Source of the DNA: an uncultured Methanomassiliicoccales archaeon | Lineage (GTDB): Archaea; Thermoplasmatota; Thermoplasmata; Methanomassiliicoccales; Methanomethylophilaceae | Assembly: GCA_934702355.1 (NCBI GenBank) | Contig: CAKUXX010000004.1 | Coordinates: 1-64,000, forward strand | Direction of reading: 5' to 3' | DNA: 64,000 bases | Part shown: positions 7,343 to 15,635 of the stretch, piece by piece | Layout of the letters: each line of letters begins with the position of its first letter | Position numbering within the stretch: the first letter of the stretch is position 1 | Made by a program: the position numbers and the translations under genes | The notes under the pieces: model-generated | The model's input: only the letters and a program-made list of their open reading frames with translations | Database searches by the model: none | What the model was told of the DNA's origin: nothing

Positions 7343-8626
7343 ATGACCATGAAGAAGGATGGATACGTACCAAGGCTCATAGACAGCGAATTGGAAAGGT
7401 GTCTGTCTCTCTTCGGTGCCGTCAGCATCATTGGCCCCAAGTGGTGTGGTAAGACCTATGCGGCATACAACTGCTGCAACAGCGCCGTTCTCATATCCGA
7501 TCCCAAGGGGAACTATCAGAATCGCAGACTGGCCATGATGGATCCAACCCTAATTTTCAAGGACGATTATCCTCAACTGATTGACGAATGGCAAGATGTT
7601 CCCGGCATATGGGACGCTGTAAGATACAGGGTCGACGATGTGGGCAGGAAGGGGATGTACGTCCTCACAGGCTCCGCCACCCCGAACAGGAGCGGGTTCG
7701 TGCATTCTGGCACAGGTCGTATCAAGGAGCTTCGTATGAGGACCATGACGCTCTATGAAAGGGGGCTCTCTGACGGCAGAGTGTCCCTAAGAGGGTTGTT
7801 CGACCGTCCCGAGTTCTCCTTCTCTACACAGGAGGCAGAGCTGAGGGGTGTGATCGACTACACCGTCCATGGGGGCTGGCCCGGGGTCATAGACATGTCA
7901 TCCGATGCCTCGCTGGAGGTTGCCAAGGGATACATCGAGACTCTGGTGAGCAATGACACATCCTTCGACGGGGTGAGTCGCAACCCTGCCAAGATGCTCC
8001 GTCTCATACGTTCTCTGGCGCGCAATGAGAGCACCACCGCATCCAAGAAGACCCTCAAGAAGGATATGTTGGAGAATCAGGACGACCCTCAGATCGCCGA
8101 TAATACATTGGATGATTATCTTTCCATTCTGGAAAGGTTACATTTCACGGATTTCCAGCCTGCATTCAATCCGAATATGAGGTCCTCGGTGAGGGTTGGG
8201 AAAACTCCTAAGAGGCATCTTGCGGATCCGTCCCTCACAGCCGCAGCCATGGGGATGAACGTGGAATCGTATATCAACGACCTGAACTCGTTCGGATATC
8301 TCTTCGAAGCTCTTTGTGTGCATGACCTCAAGGTGTACGCTATGTTGTCGGAAGGCAAGGTGATGCACTACCGTGACGGAGACGGGAACGAGATCGATGC
8401 GGTCGTGGAGATGCCCGACGGGAGGTGGGGCGCATTTGAAGTCAAAACCGGGGCCCACGAGATAGACGAGGGTGCCAAGTCCCTTCTGAAGATGGATCGG
8501 AAGATACGCAATCAGGAGAACGGGAAGGCTCCGGAGTTCATGTGCGTGATTTGCGGCATGACGAATGCCGCCTATCTCAGGGACGATGGGGTATATGTGG
8601 TCCCACCTACGGCTCTGGGGCCCTGA
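7343..8626 (+). CDS. AAA ATPase with DUF4143 domain
   Basis: A 427-residue protein. Residues 31-38 (GPKWCGKT) form the Walker A loop and 'LIDEWQDVPG' near 80 the Walker B region. The C-terminal half is DUF4143, containing 'NEIDAVVE…GAFEVKTG', a D-x(n)-E-x-K pattern of the PD-(D/E)XK nuclease fold. Such ATPases are widespread and often multicopy in archaea and gut bacteria; no cellular role is established. The gene stands alone, with a leaderless start at 7343. The 17-bp direct repeat upstream suggests tight control. Confidence 0.85.
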   Translation: MTMKKDGYVPRLIDSELERCLSLFGAVSIIGPKWCGKTYAAYNCCNSAVLISDPKGNYQNRRLAMMDPTLIFKDDYPQLIDEWQDVPGIWDAVRYRVDDVGRKGMYVLTGSATPNRSGFVHSGTGRIKELRMRTMTLYERGLSDGRVSLRGLFDRPEFSFSTQEAELRGVIDYTVHGGWPGVIDMSSDASLEVAKGYIETLVSNDTSFDGVSRNPAKMLRLIRSLARNESTTASKKTLKKDMLENQDDPQIADNTLDDYLSILERLHFTDFQPAFNPNMRSSVRVGKTPKRHLADPSLTAAAMGMNVESYINDLNSFGYLFEALCVHDLKVYAMLSEGKVMHYRDGDGNEIDAVVEMPDGRWGAFEVKTGAHEIDEGAKSLLKMDRKIRNQENGKAPEFMCVICGMTNAAYLRDDGVYVVPPTALGP

Positions 8627-8862
8627 CTATCGTCAAGACTCCGGTTCGGCGAAGATCATCCATCCTTCCTCTTGACTTGCATCCTACTGTCAGGATATGC
8701 TAGCCATGCGATCATGATGTGGTCCGTTGTCAGTTTGGTGCTTATGTGAGGATCCGGCCCGCCAACTTCATAGAGCAGAAAGCGAACTTTATGCGCAGAA
8801 GCGTGAAGGCTGATGGATTTCAGATATCACGGTCACGATGAATCGGGAATAGAAGAGTAGAA
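8627..8862. other. Intergenic stretch between the DUF4143 gene and tRNA-Ser
   Basis: No open frame, convincing hairpin or recognisable RNA. Isolated matches to C/D-box consensus are not accompanied by a paired box at proper spacing. Confidence 0.5.
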
Positions 8863-8949
8863 TGGCGCCGAGAGGGAGATTTGAACTCCCGAGGGAAAGT
8901 TCCCACGAGCTTTCCAGGCTCGCGCCTTACCGGGCTGGGCCATCTCGGC
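8863..8949 (-). tRNA. tRNA-Ser (anticodon GGA)
   Basis: In the leftward sense the acceptor GCCGAGA (8949-8943) pairs with TCTCGGC (8873-8867). The anticodon stem CGAGC/GCTCG encloses loop CTGGAAA (anticodon GGA). A long class II variable arm and a T-arm with GTTCAAATC follow. Discriminator G and an encoded CCA end at 8863. A TTTTAATAAG TATA box lies about 25-30 bases upstream. Confidence 0.95.
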
Positions 8950-9015
8950 TTTCAAGTCGGAGGAATTGGTTGTCTTATTAAAATTTTTCTGATATCCGAA
9001 GTGAGTTACAGTGGT

Positions 9016-9786
9016 TCAAACACCCCAATCCACGTCGGTTCTGTAGTTTTCGAGATGTTGACGTACGTCGCGGGCATCTTCCAGAGCCTCCAGGTCGATA
9101 TCCGCTATCGCAATGCGCTCCTCGGTACCGCATCCGGATATGACATCTCCGAACGGATTCAGGATCCTGGAGCATCCGTGCATCCCGCAGTCGTTCATCG
9201 CCCCGATGTTGTTGGCATAGGCCAGGTATGTGACGTTCTCCAGAGCCCTTGCCGGAAGCACAGTGTCCAGGAACCTCTTGGACTGGACAGCGGATGCTGC
9301 TGCGCATATGTTCACGGATGCGCCTCTGAGCGAGCATCCATGGAGGATCTCCGGGAAGAACACGTCATAGCAGATGCACATGCCGAACAGGACGCCGTGG
9401 TACGAACCCATCGTAGGTCCCTGCCCATCGGAGAAGCCGTCCTCGGAATAGATCCCGAAGCGGGCCAGGTGCGCCTTGTCGTAGTATGAGTCCCCGTCAG
9501 GCGAAAGGAATGCGAGGGAATTGAAGAGTCCTTCCGAACAGAATCTCGGTGTCCCTATGCATACAGCCTTGTCCAGTTCGCGGCATTTGTCGGAAAGCAG
9601 TTCCAAGGACTGCACGACCTCATCCTCCAGACCGTCCAGCGGCGATCCGTATCCGGTCAGGAACATCTCGGGGAACACCATGACGTCCGCCTCATCCGAT
9701 TCCATGACTCTGATGACGGTCTCTGCATTCTCGGACGGCGATCCCGGGACCGGTCTGAGCTGACACACTGCTAAGGGGAAGTTCAC
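9016..9786 (-). CDS. Nitrilase-family carbon-nitrogen hydrolase
   Basis: A protein of about 256 residues with the complete catalytic triad of the family: Glu in VMVFPEMFLTGYG (about residue 44), Lys in YYDKAHLARFG (about 111) and the nucleophile Cys in GMCICYDVFFPE (about 145). It should hydrolyse an amide or nitrile; the substrate is unknown. The frame is open further upstream, but GTG 9786 (VNFPLAVCQL) gives the usual nitrilase N-terminus and lies about 25 bases from a TTTTATG promoter element. The gene is divergent from NAD synthase. Confidence 0.82.
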   Translation of the reverse strand: MNFPLAVCQLRPVPGSPSENAETVIRVMESDEADVMVFPEMFLTGYGSPLDGLEDEVVQSLELLSDKCRELDKAVCIGTPRFCSEGLFNSLAFLSPDGDSYYDKAHLARFGIYSEDGFSDGQGPTMGSYHGVLFGMCICYDVFFPEILHGCSLRGASVNICAAASAVQSKRFLDTVLPARALENVTYLAYANNIGAMNDCGMHGCSRILNPFGDVISGCGTEERIAIADIDLEALEDARDVRQHLENYRTDVDWGV

Positions 9787-9866
9787 GCATACCCATCTGG
9801 CTTCAGCACATAAAATCCTTGTCCGAGATGGATAGTAATAAATCGGGTTGGGAAGATGCTTTGCCA

Positions 9867-10652
9867 ATGTCAGGAGTCAAGATCCCCAATATCACAAAAG
9901 AGGATGTGAATAACCTAGAGGGATTCATAAAGAGGACCATCGATGGGATAGGGTGCGACGGAGTCGTCATCGGTCTCAGCGGAGGCATAGATTCTGCCAC
10001 GGTCACCAAGCTCTGCGTCGATGCAATCGGTGCGGACAGGGTCCTCAATGTTTTCATGCCGTCCAGGGTGACGCCGGCCGAGGATTACAAGACGACATCC
10101 GAGCTCAGCAGCATCTGGGGGACGGAGTACAAGGTCGTGGACATCCAGCCTGCCGTCGATGCATTGGCCGCGGTGCTCCTGACCGGGAAGGAGACCCCGT
10201 TGGAAAGGGGGAACATCTCCGCACGCTGCAGGATGATCGTCCTGTACAATCTTGCCAAGAAGCGCAACTACATCGTCATGGGAACATCCAACCAGAGCGA
10301 GATCATGATGGGGTACTTCACCAAGTTCGGAGACGGCGCCTGCGATGTCACGCCTCTTGCGAACTACTACAAGACCGAGGTCAGGCAGCTGGCCGCGTTG
10401 ATCGGGGTTCCAGAACCCATAATCGCCAAGCCCCCGTCCGCAGGCCTGTGGGAAGGTCAGACGGACGAGTCCGAGATGGGCATCACCTATCACGACCTGG
10501 ATGAGATCCTGTACGACATGGAGCACGATTGCACAGACGCGCAGATCGCGGCCGATACCGGACTGCCGCGCGAGAAGGTTGCCGAGATCCGCAAGCAGGT
10601 CGAGTCCATGGCCCACAAGAGAGTCCCTGCGATCAGGCCAGATGATTACTGA
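9867..10652 (+). CDS. nadE: NH3-dependent NAD+ synthase
   Basis: A 261-residue protein with the PP-loop IGLSGGIDSATV (about residues 34-45). It converts deamido-NAD, ATP and ammonia to NAD, and the conserved 'NISARCRM', 'GTSNQSE' and 'FTKFGDGACD' segments are typical. There is no fused glutaminase domain, so it uses free ammonia or ammonia from a separate protein. ATG 9867 is preferred over upstream TTG/ATG codons because an AT-rich 'agtaataaatc' lies about 25-30 bases before it and the length matches archaeal NadE. Confidence 0.9.
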   Translation: MSGVKIPNITKEDVNNLEGFIKRTIDGIGCDGVVIGLSGGIDSATVTKLCVDAIGADRVLNVFMPSRVTPAEDYKTTSELSSIWGTEYKVVDIQPAVDALAAVLLTGKETPLERGNISARCRMIVLYNLAKKRNYIVMGTSNQSEIMMGYFTKFGDGACDVTPLANYYKTEVRQLAALIGVPEPIIAKPPSAGLWEGQTDESEMGITYHDLDEILYDMEHDCTDAQIAADTGLPREKVAEIRKQVESMAHKRVPAIRPDDY

Positions 10653-10771
10653 AAATCAGTTCTATCACTGAAAACAAACCATTTTCCCCTCCTTTTTCAT
10701 CATGTTTTCCTGCGGGAAAAATCGTTGAGACAGAAAACTTTATTAACAACTTATACTTGCCAAGGAATGTT

Positions 10772-10844
10772 GCTCCTGTGGTGTAGCGGCCAATCATGAA
10801 GCCCTCTCGAGGCTTCGACTCGGGTTCAAATCCCGACGGGAGCA
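10772..10844 (+). tRNA. tRNA-Glu (anticodon CTC)
   Basis: Acceptor GCTCCTG pairs with CGGGAGC, the anticodon stem AAGCC/GGCTT encloses loop CTCTCGA (anticodon CTC), and the T-arm has GGGTTCAAATCCC. Discriminator A10844; no encoded CCA. A CTTTATTAA TATA box lies about 30 bases upstream. Confidence 0.93.
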
Positions 10845-10994
10845 CTCATTTTCTCCACTTATCATTTCCAAGGTCAGACTATATCGGTCTGCGTTCTATT
10901 GACTAAGTTGTCAGACAGTATGTGGGATGGAATGCTGTTTTTGTGCGATCCCGGAACGGCTTGGAGTCGTTTCAATCAGATCGGGATTCCGAGC

Positions 10995-11810
10995 TCAGTT
11001 GAAAACACCGAGCAGGAACGCAACCAATCCGATCATCATACCGAGTTTGGCCTTCTTCTCTGCTTTGTGAGGGTCTTTGAACACAGATGCCGCACAGTAC
11101 ACGAACACGATGTCTGCGACGATCACGGTGTAGTACAGCGGTCCGTAGGTCTGTGAGATCATCGGAAGTATGCTGAGAACGGGTCCGAGGATGAAGAACA
11201 CGCATGCGATGATCGATGATGCCTTGACTCCGATGGACATGGGGAGCGTCTTCCTTCCCTCATCCGAATCCATATCCTCGATGTCCTTGGCGATCTCCCT
11301 TCCGATGGAGACCAGACATGCCATCAGGGCGACGACCATGTTGGCCATGACATCCCCCACAAGGGCGCTTCCCAGCAGGAAGACCATACCTGTCAGGACA
11401 GCTATCGTGAGGTTGCCGACGAATCCCCTCTGTTTGAGGAACGTCTCGTAGGAGACCATGAGGACGGCCGCGATGGCGACGATAGCTATGCAGACAACAT
11501 CCATCGTAAGGAACGATGCGACCACCGAGAGTCCGAGCATGGCGATTCCCGCATTCCTTGCCTGAACGGGCTTCAGTCTGCCCGAGGGCACGGGTCTTTC
11601 GGGATGGGCCGTCTTATCGATCTCGCAGTCGATGTAGTCGTTCAGGGCGTTCCCTCCGCCGATGAAGATGAAAACGATCACGGCGGATACGACGAGATTT
11701 CTCCAGTGATCCGGCAATCCGGTCCCGACAGCCATGAATGAAGCTATCAAGACGCCGAAAACACCCATTATCGCGTTTTCCAGACGGAATAGCTGGAGAT
11801 ACCTGTTCAT
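10995..11810 (-). CDS. Digeranylgeranylglyceryl phosphate synthase (UbiA family)
   Basis: A 271-residue membrane prenyltransferase. The first Asp-rich motif NALNDYIDCEID (about residues 56-67) and the following HPERPVPSGRL are characteristic. About eight to nine hydrophobic spans follow, with a second Asp cluster 'DIEDMDSDEGRKTLP'. This enzyme adds the second geranylgeranyl chain in archaeal ether-lipid synthesis. ATG 11810 (MNRYLQLFRLENAIMG) is chosen: TATTTAT lies about 28 bases before it, giving a leaderless start. Other UbiA prenyltransferases share the motifs, so substrate assignment rests on family resemblance. Confidence 0.85.
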   Translation of the reverse strand: MNRYLQLFRLENAIMGVFGVLIASFMAVGTGLPDHWRNLVVSAVIVFIFIGGGNALNDYIDCEIDKTAHPERPVPSGRLKPVQARNAGIAMLGLSVVASFLTMDVVCIAIVAIAAVLMVSYETFLKQRGFVGNLTIAVLTGMVFLLGSALVGDVMANMVVALMACLVSIGREIAKDIEDMDSDEGRKTLPMSIGVKASSIIACVFFILGPVLSILPMISQTYGPLYYTVIVADIVFVYCAASVFKDPHKAEKKAKLGMMIGLVAFLLGVFN

Positions 11811-12000
11811 GCGACTTCGATACATCGGTCGGATAAATACCAATCCCCGGTTCCGGGGCAGGGTACATAGCATCCTTATTATCACGGGGGCCGTTAGACC
11901 GTCCGGTGCAGCAATCATCGTCAATGCCATCGACATGCATCATCACCGATGCGGTAGACCCCGTAGCGGATATGCTGTGCATCCGGGAGGCTGTTCCATC

Positions 12001-12567
12001 ATGACCTGGTTCGTCGTCGATGGTATGGACGGTTCCGGAAAGACCACTGTGTCGGGGGCTCTGAAGAAGGAGTTGGAGTCCCGCGGGCGGAAGGTTATGC
12101 TCGTGGAGCATCCGAACCGCAAGACCGCTCTGGGCCGGGTGGAAGCGAGACTCCTCCAATCCGATGGGGTTCCTGCGATGCTCTTCGCGATCGCCCTCTA
12201 CATGGTGGACGTTATAAGATCGGTCCTGAGGATGAAGATGGACGACGATCATGACGATTTCATATTCGTCAGATACACGATGGCGGTGTCGTACCTTCCC
12301 GACGGTCTCTCGAAGAAGGCGTACAAGATATTCGCAGGCATCCTTCCGATCCCGGATGTGAGCATCCTGGTCGATGTGGATGCGGATCTTGCCTATTCTC
12401 GCATATGCGGAAGAGGGGACGATCTGGAACGTTTCGAGAATCCGGAGTCCCTTGCGGACACACGCAGGAAGATGCTGATGTTGTCCAACGGATGGGTGGT
12501 GTTGGACAACACCGGCGGTTTCGATGAATCCTGCGATGAGATTCGCAGGCTTCTTGACGGTCTTTGA
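12001..12567 (+). CDS. Thymidylate kinase-like P-loop kinase
   Basis: A 188-residue protein with the P-loop DGMDGSGKTT at residues 7-16 and a thymidylate-kinase-like layout ('VEHPNRKTALGR', 'FIFVRYTMAVSYLPDG', 'DVSILVDVDADLAYSRI'). The canonical dTMP kinase DR(Y/F) motif is altered to V-R-Y. It may therefore be a dTMP kinase or a related nucleotide kinase. The ATG at 12001 has GGGAGG 11 bases ahead. The stop codon directly abuts that of the convergent transporter gene, with no spacer. Confidence 0.72.
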   Translation: MTWFVVDGMDGSGKTTVSGALKKELESRGRKVMLVEHPNRKTALGRVEARLLQSDGVPAMLFAIALYMVDVIRSVLRMKMDDDHDDFIFVRYTMAVSYLPDGLSKKAYKIFAGILPIPDVSILVDVDADLAYSRICGRGDDLERFENPESLADTRRKMLMLSNGWVVLDNTGGFDESCDEIRRLLDGL

Positions 12568-13125
12568 TCAGAACGGGAGGACCTCGCGTCCGTGCTGTTC
12601 CGAGAGCACCTCTGCGAATGCGGTGTACATCGCAAGCAATCCGCAAACTACACCGACGAATCCTCCTGCCGTGAGCAGTCCGTCCACTCCGCCCAGGTGT
12701 CCTGCGGCAAGGAGCATGAATGTGATCGTCAGTGTTCCGAAGACGAGCATCGTCGACTTCCTTCCCTTGACGGTGCCCATGAAGAGGAACAGGGTCAGTA
12801 TTCCCCAGAGGATAAGGTATGTTCCTATGGACGATTCCGCGAACTGCATCCCGGGTATGCCCAGATGGGTGGATACGAAGGTCAGCCAGAACATTCCGTA
12901 AAGTGTGAAGGCAACGGTTCCGAACGTGTTCCCGTTCCTGTATTCCATGATGCCTGCGAGCACCTGGGCCAATCCGCCTACGAATGCGCCCATCGCCAAT
13001 GTTATCCCATCCAATTCGAGGATGCCTGCATTATGGAGTGAAAGCAATACTGTCGTCATTCCGAATCCGAGCAGTCCGAGCGGTGCCGGATTGGACATCT
13101 TGGTCGGCTGTGTTGTGTCGGCCAT
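12568..13125 (-). CDS. AceTr (GPR1/FUN34/YaaH, SatP-type) family transporter
   Basis: A 185-residue protein with six membrane spans and the family signature NPAPLGLLGFG at residues 12-22. Members such as SatP carry acetate and succinate with protons. In an acetate-assimilating methanogen an acetate or short-chain acid importer is plausible. The TATA box TTTTTATAC lies about 25 bases before the ATG, so the mRNA should be leaderless. A long perfect hairpin sits immediately upstream of that promoter. Confidence 0.88.
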   Translation of the reverse strand: MADTTQPTKMSNPAPLGLLGFGMTTVLLSLHNAGILELDGITLAMGAFVGGLAQVLAGIMEYRNGNTFGTVAFTLYGMFWLTFVSTHLGIPGMQFAESSIGTYLILWGILTLFLFMGTVKGRKSTMLVFGTLTITFMLLAAGHLGGVDGLLTAGGFVGVVCGLLAMYTAFAEVLSEQHGREVLPF

Positions 13126-13158
13126 GGTTTCTGATATATCATTTCGTATAAAAAGAAT

Positions 13159-13198
13159 ATCAATCGACGAATGCTCAGTTCGTCATTCGTCGATTGAT
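13159..13198. terminator. 15-bp perfect inverted repeat between terC and the acetate-type transporter
   Basis: ATCAATCGACGAATG (13159-13173) and CATTCGTCGATTGAT (13184-13198) are exact inverted copies around a 10-base loop. In the leftward sense the hairpin is followed by ATTCTTTTTATAC, which provides both a T-run to end terC transcription and the TATA box of the next gene. It may act as terminator, operator or both. Confidence 0.7.
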
Positions 13199-13238
13199 TT
13201 GAAGTTTGAACGAATATCGGAATATCCCGGACAGCGCA

Positions 13239-14165
13239 TCAGACGCTGCCGGGCGCATTCACCTTCTTTGCATGGAGGAGGGATGCGACAACCGTCACGG
13301 CAAGGACCACGAGGATCACAGCCAGCGAGACGATGATGTCGATCTCCAGGAAGCTGTGTGTGAGCAGCTTCATCGCGACGAACAGCAGGATTACTCCGAG
13401 TCCGTATTTCAGGTAGCAGAGGGAGTTCAGTCCGCCCTTTATGACGAAGAACAGGGACCTGAGACCCATCACGGCGAATATGTTGGAAGTGTAGATCACA
13501 AGGGTGTCCGTGGATATAGCCAGCACTGCGGGGATCGAGTCGAGGGCGAACACGATGTCGGACAGTTCGATGACGATGATGCACACGAACAGGATCGTGA
13601 TGATCCTCTTCCCGTCGATCTTCACCATGAGTTTCCCTCTCGTTTCCTCGGACTCCGCATAGTTCAGATGGTTCTTCATGAACAATGCGATCTTGTTCTC
13701 CCCGTCATCTTCGCCCTTGTCCCTCAGTGTCTTGATGGCGGCGATGACAAGTACGATTCCGAAGACGTAGAGGAGCCAGTCGAATCTGTTGATGAGCTCT
13801 ACGCCTGCAACGATGAATATGGCGCGGAAGATTATAGCTCCGACAACACCATAGAACAGGGCCTTGTGCTGCTCCTCGTCCCTGATCTCGAAATAGGCGA
13901 AGATCATTATGAAGACGAAGAGGTTGTCCATGCTCATCGCTTCCTCGATGGCGTATGCGGTGTAGTATTCCATCGTCAGGGTGGAATCGTTGGTGACCCA
14001 GAACAGGAGGACACCGAACAATAGTGCGAGTGTTATCCATGTACCGGTCTGGATGGCCGCAGTTCTCATCGGGATGTGGTGGGCTTTACGATTGAACCAA
14101 AAATCTGTTATCAGCATTATCGCCACAATCGCGGCGAACACATACCACAAACAAGATTCATCCAT
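13239..14165 (-). CDS. TerC family integral membrane protein
   Basis: A 308-residue protein with about nine spans. It has the TerC signatures 'EEAMSMDNLFVFIMIF' and 'ELSDIVFALDSIPAVLAIS', whose acidic residues within spans are thought to bind metal. TerC/Alx relatives export Mn2+ or protect against metal and tellurite stress. ATG 14165 is selected because CTTATATAC lies about 24 bases upstream. A ZIP metal transporter follows on the same strand further upstream, so the neighbourhood appears to handle divalent metals. Confidence 0.9.
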   Translation of the reverse strand: MDESCLWYVFAAIVAIMLITDFWFNRKAHHIPMRTAAIQTGTWITLALLFGVLLFWVTNDSTLTMEYYTAYAIEEAMSMDNLFVFIMIFAYFEIRDEEQHKALFYGVVGAIIFRAIFIVAGVELINRFDWLLYVFGIVLVIAAIKTLRDKGEDDGENKIALFMKNHLNYAESEETRGKLMVKIDGKRIITILFVCIIVIELSDIVFALDSIPAVLAISTDTLVIYTSNIFAVMGLRSLFFVIKGGLNSLCYLKYGLGVILLFVAMKLLTHSFLEIDIIVSLAVILVVLAVTVVASLLHAKKVNAPGSV

Positions 14166-14184
14166 AGCGACGGGATTAGGACTA

Positions 14185-14193
14185 GTATATAAG
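14185..14193 (-). promoter_or_regulatory. TATA box of terC
   Basis: CTTATATAC on the minus strand, centred 24 bases before ATG 14165. The spacing implies a leaderless transcript. Confidence 0.65.
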
Positions 14194-14262
14194 GGGTGGT
14201 GGTAAAGTGTTTCAATCAAACGGCGAGAAAACCATCGCTCCAGCAATCGTTCCGGTCTGCCG

Positions 14263-15045
14263 TCAGTGGGTGTGAGGGAACAGGATCGACACCAGGAGGA
14301 TCAGTATTATGCCTGCCACGACGAGCATCATCGAGGCCGAATCCTGCTTCTTGCGGTGGAATGCCTCGGGCAGCATGTCGCACATGCTCACATACATGAA
14401 CGATCCGGCCGCGAATGCCAGCGGGAGTCCCGTGAATCCGTCGATATCTATTCCCGAAAGGGCCAGGAAGAAGATCAGTCCGGATATCGGTGTGATCATC
14501 GAGAATATGAAAAGGCGCGAGTATGCGCTGTGATTGTCGTTCCCGGCGAGGATCATGGTCGTCGACAGTGAGAACAGGACGACGAACTTGTGTATGCACA
14601 TTCCGATCGTGGCGATCAGACCGACCTCTTCTCCTGCAAGGAATGTGGATGCGAGGGCCATTCCGTCGCATGCGGCATGAACGGACAGTCCGATGAACGA
14701 GGACATGGATGTGATCTTGTGGCTGTGAGCATCCATGCAGCATTCGCATGAGCATGTTCCCATGTGGCGGTGCTTGATGATGCTCTCAATCAGCAGGATG
14801 GTGATGAATCCGGCTGCGAGGGCGCACATCATCACATGAACTCCGATTCCTCCGTGTTCGCATTCCTCAATGGCTTCAGGGAGAAGGAGGAAGAACAGGA
14901 GGCCCAGGAATATCCCTGCGCTCAGAGAGACCAGGAGATGTGCCTTGGTGTCATCCATTTTCTTTATGCGGGGCAGGAATGCTCCTGCCATGGAGACAAT
15001 GAGCAACAGTATCGAGTAGATCGCGAATGTCAGGACCGTGTCCAT
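14263..15045 (-). CDS. ZIP family divalent metal transporter
   Basis: A 260-residue protein with eight hydrophobic spans. Span IV carries the metal-binding 'SVHAACDGMA' and span V the 'GEEVGLI' acidic motif, and the cytoplasmic loop is Cys/His-rich ('GTCSCECCMDAHSH'). ZIP proteins import Zn2+, Fe2+ or Mn2+. A NikR-like metal-dependent regulator is divergently transcribed, with two identical 12-bp repeats in the shared promoter region. Metal-responsive control is therefore likely. A TTTTAATA element lies about 25 bases upstream. Confidence 0.9.
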   Translation of the reverse strand: MDTVLTFAIYSILLLIVSMAGAFLPRIKKMDDTKAHLLVSLSAGIFLGLLFFLLLPEAIEECEHGGIGVHVMMCALAAGFITILLIESIIKHRHMGTCSCECCMDAHSHKITSMSSFIGLSVHAACDGMALASTFLAGEEVGLIATIGMCIHKFVVLFSLSTTMILAGNDNHSAYSRLFIFSMITPISGLIFFLALSGIDIDGFTGLPLAFAAGSFMYVSMCDMLPEAFHRKKQDSASMMLVVAGIILILLVSILFPHTH

Positions 15046-15084
15046 GTATGCCGTGTGCGATTTTGGATATTAAAACATTGGTGA

Positions 15085-15128
15085 ATTGTTATTAACTATC
15101 AGGGACATATCCGCAGATTGTTATTAAC
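15085..15128. promoter_or_regulatory. Duplicated operator between the ZIP and NikR-like genes
   Basis: ATTGTTATTAAC occurs at 15085-15096 and 15117-15128, exactly 32 bp apart (three helical turns). Each copy contains the palindrome GTTA-T-TAAC. The second copy ends just before the ribosome-binding site of the NikR-like gene. This suits a tetrameric ribbon-helix-helix regulator contacting two sites on one face of the DNA. Confidence 0.6.
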
Positions 15129-15138
15129 AGGTGTCCGA

Positions 15139-15522
15139 ATGGGTGTAGTAAGCATATCATTGAACGATGACAACATCTCCGCACTGAACACGATACAGAA
15201 GGCATATGGGCTGTCGGGAAGGTCGGAAGCCGTCCGTGCCGCCATCAACGCAGCACTGGCCGACATCAGGGAGACCGAGAATCTGTCCGGTGTCGTGGAA
15301 GGCGTTCTGATCATAGTACGCGGCAACCATGCGGATCCCTGGATGAGCATGATTCAGGCCAAGTATGAGAATCACATCAAAACGCAGATGCACTCCCACC
15401 TTCAGAACCACAAATGTCTGGAGGTCATGGTGATCTCCTGTGATTCCGAAGTTCTCGTAGATATCCTGGGAGAGATCCAGAAAGAGGGCAAGGCGGATTA
15501 TGTGAAGTTCGTCCGCGGATGA
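15139..15522 (+). CDS. NikR-like metal-responsive ribbon-helix-helix regulator
   Basis: A 127-residue protein. The N-terminal ~45 residues (VVSISLNDDNISALNTIQ…GRSEAVRAAI) form a ribbon-helix-helix DNA-binding domain. The remainder is an ACT-like ligand domain containing H-S-H-L-Q-N-H-K-C, which matches the nickel site spacing H-x-H-x5-C of NikR. The fourth ligand (the His ten or so residues earlier in NikR) is not in the usual place. The C-terminal tail is short. ATG 15139 has AGGTG upstream. It probably regulates the divergent ZIP gene; Zn or Mn rather than Ni is possible. Confidence 0.82.
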   Translation: MGVVSISLNDDNISALNTIQKAYGLSGRSEAVRAAINAALADIRETENLSGVVEGVLIIVRGNHADPWMSMIQAKYENHIKTQMHSHLQNHKCLEVMVISCDSEVLVDILGEIQKEGKADYVKFVRG

Positions 15523-15588
15523 TGCCGTTTTCATCGTCATTGGGATCGTAATCCGTAACAGGGCCTCATTCTGAACGACCGCCTTAGT

Positions 15589-15610
15589 GGTTTTTAAATA
15601 TAGAAAAACC
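15589..15610 (+). promoter_or_regulatory. Dyad over the TATA box of the acidic protein gene
   Basis: GGTTTTT (15589-15595) and AAAAACC (15604-15610) are exact inverted copies flanking AAATATAG, which with the left arm makes a TTTTTAAATATAG TATA box. A protein bound here would occlude the promoter. The gene starts at 15636 with AGAGGATG as ribosome-binding site. Confidence 0.45.
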
Positions 15611-15635
15611 ATATCTTCAAGAGGATGGGGTGCGC

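Noticed and set aside
8627..8862. Independent C/D-box RNA between the DUF4143 gene and tRNA-Ser
   Set aside because: Isolated TGATG-like words without a paired box D at proper distance.
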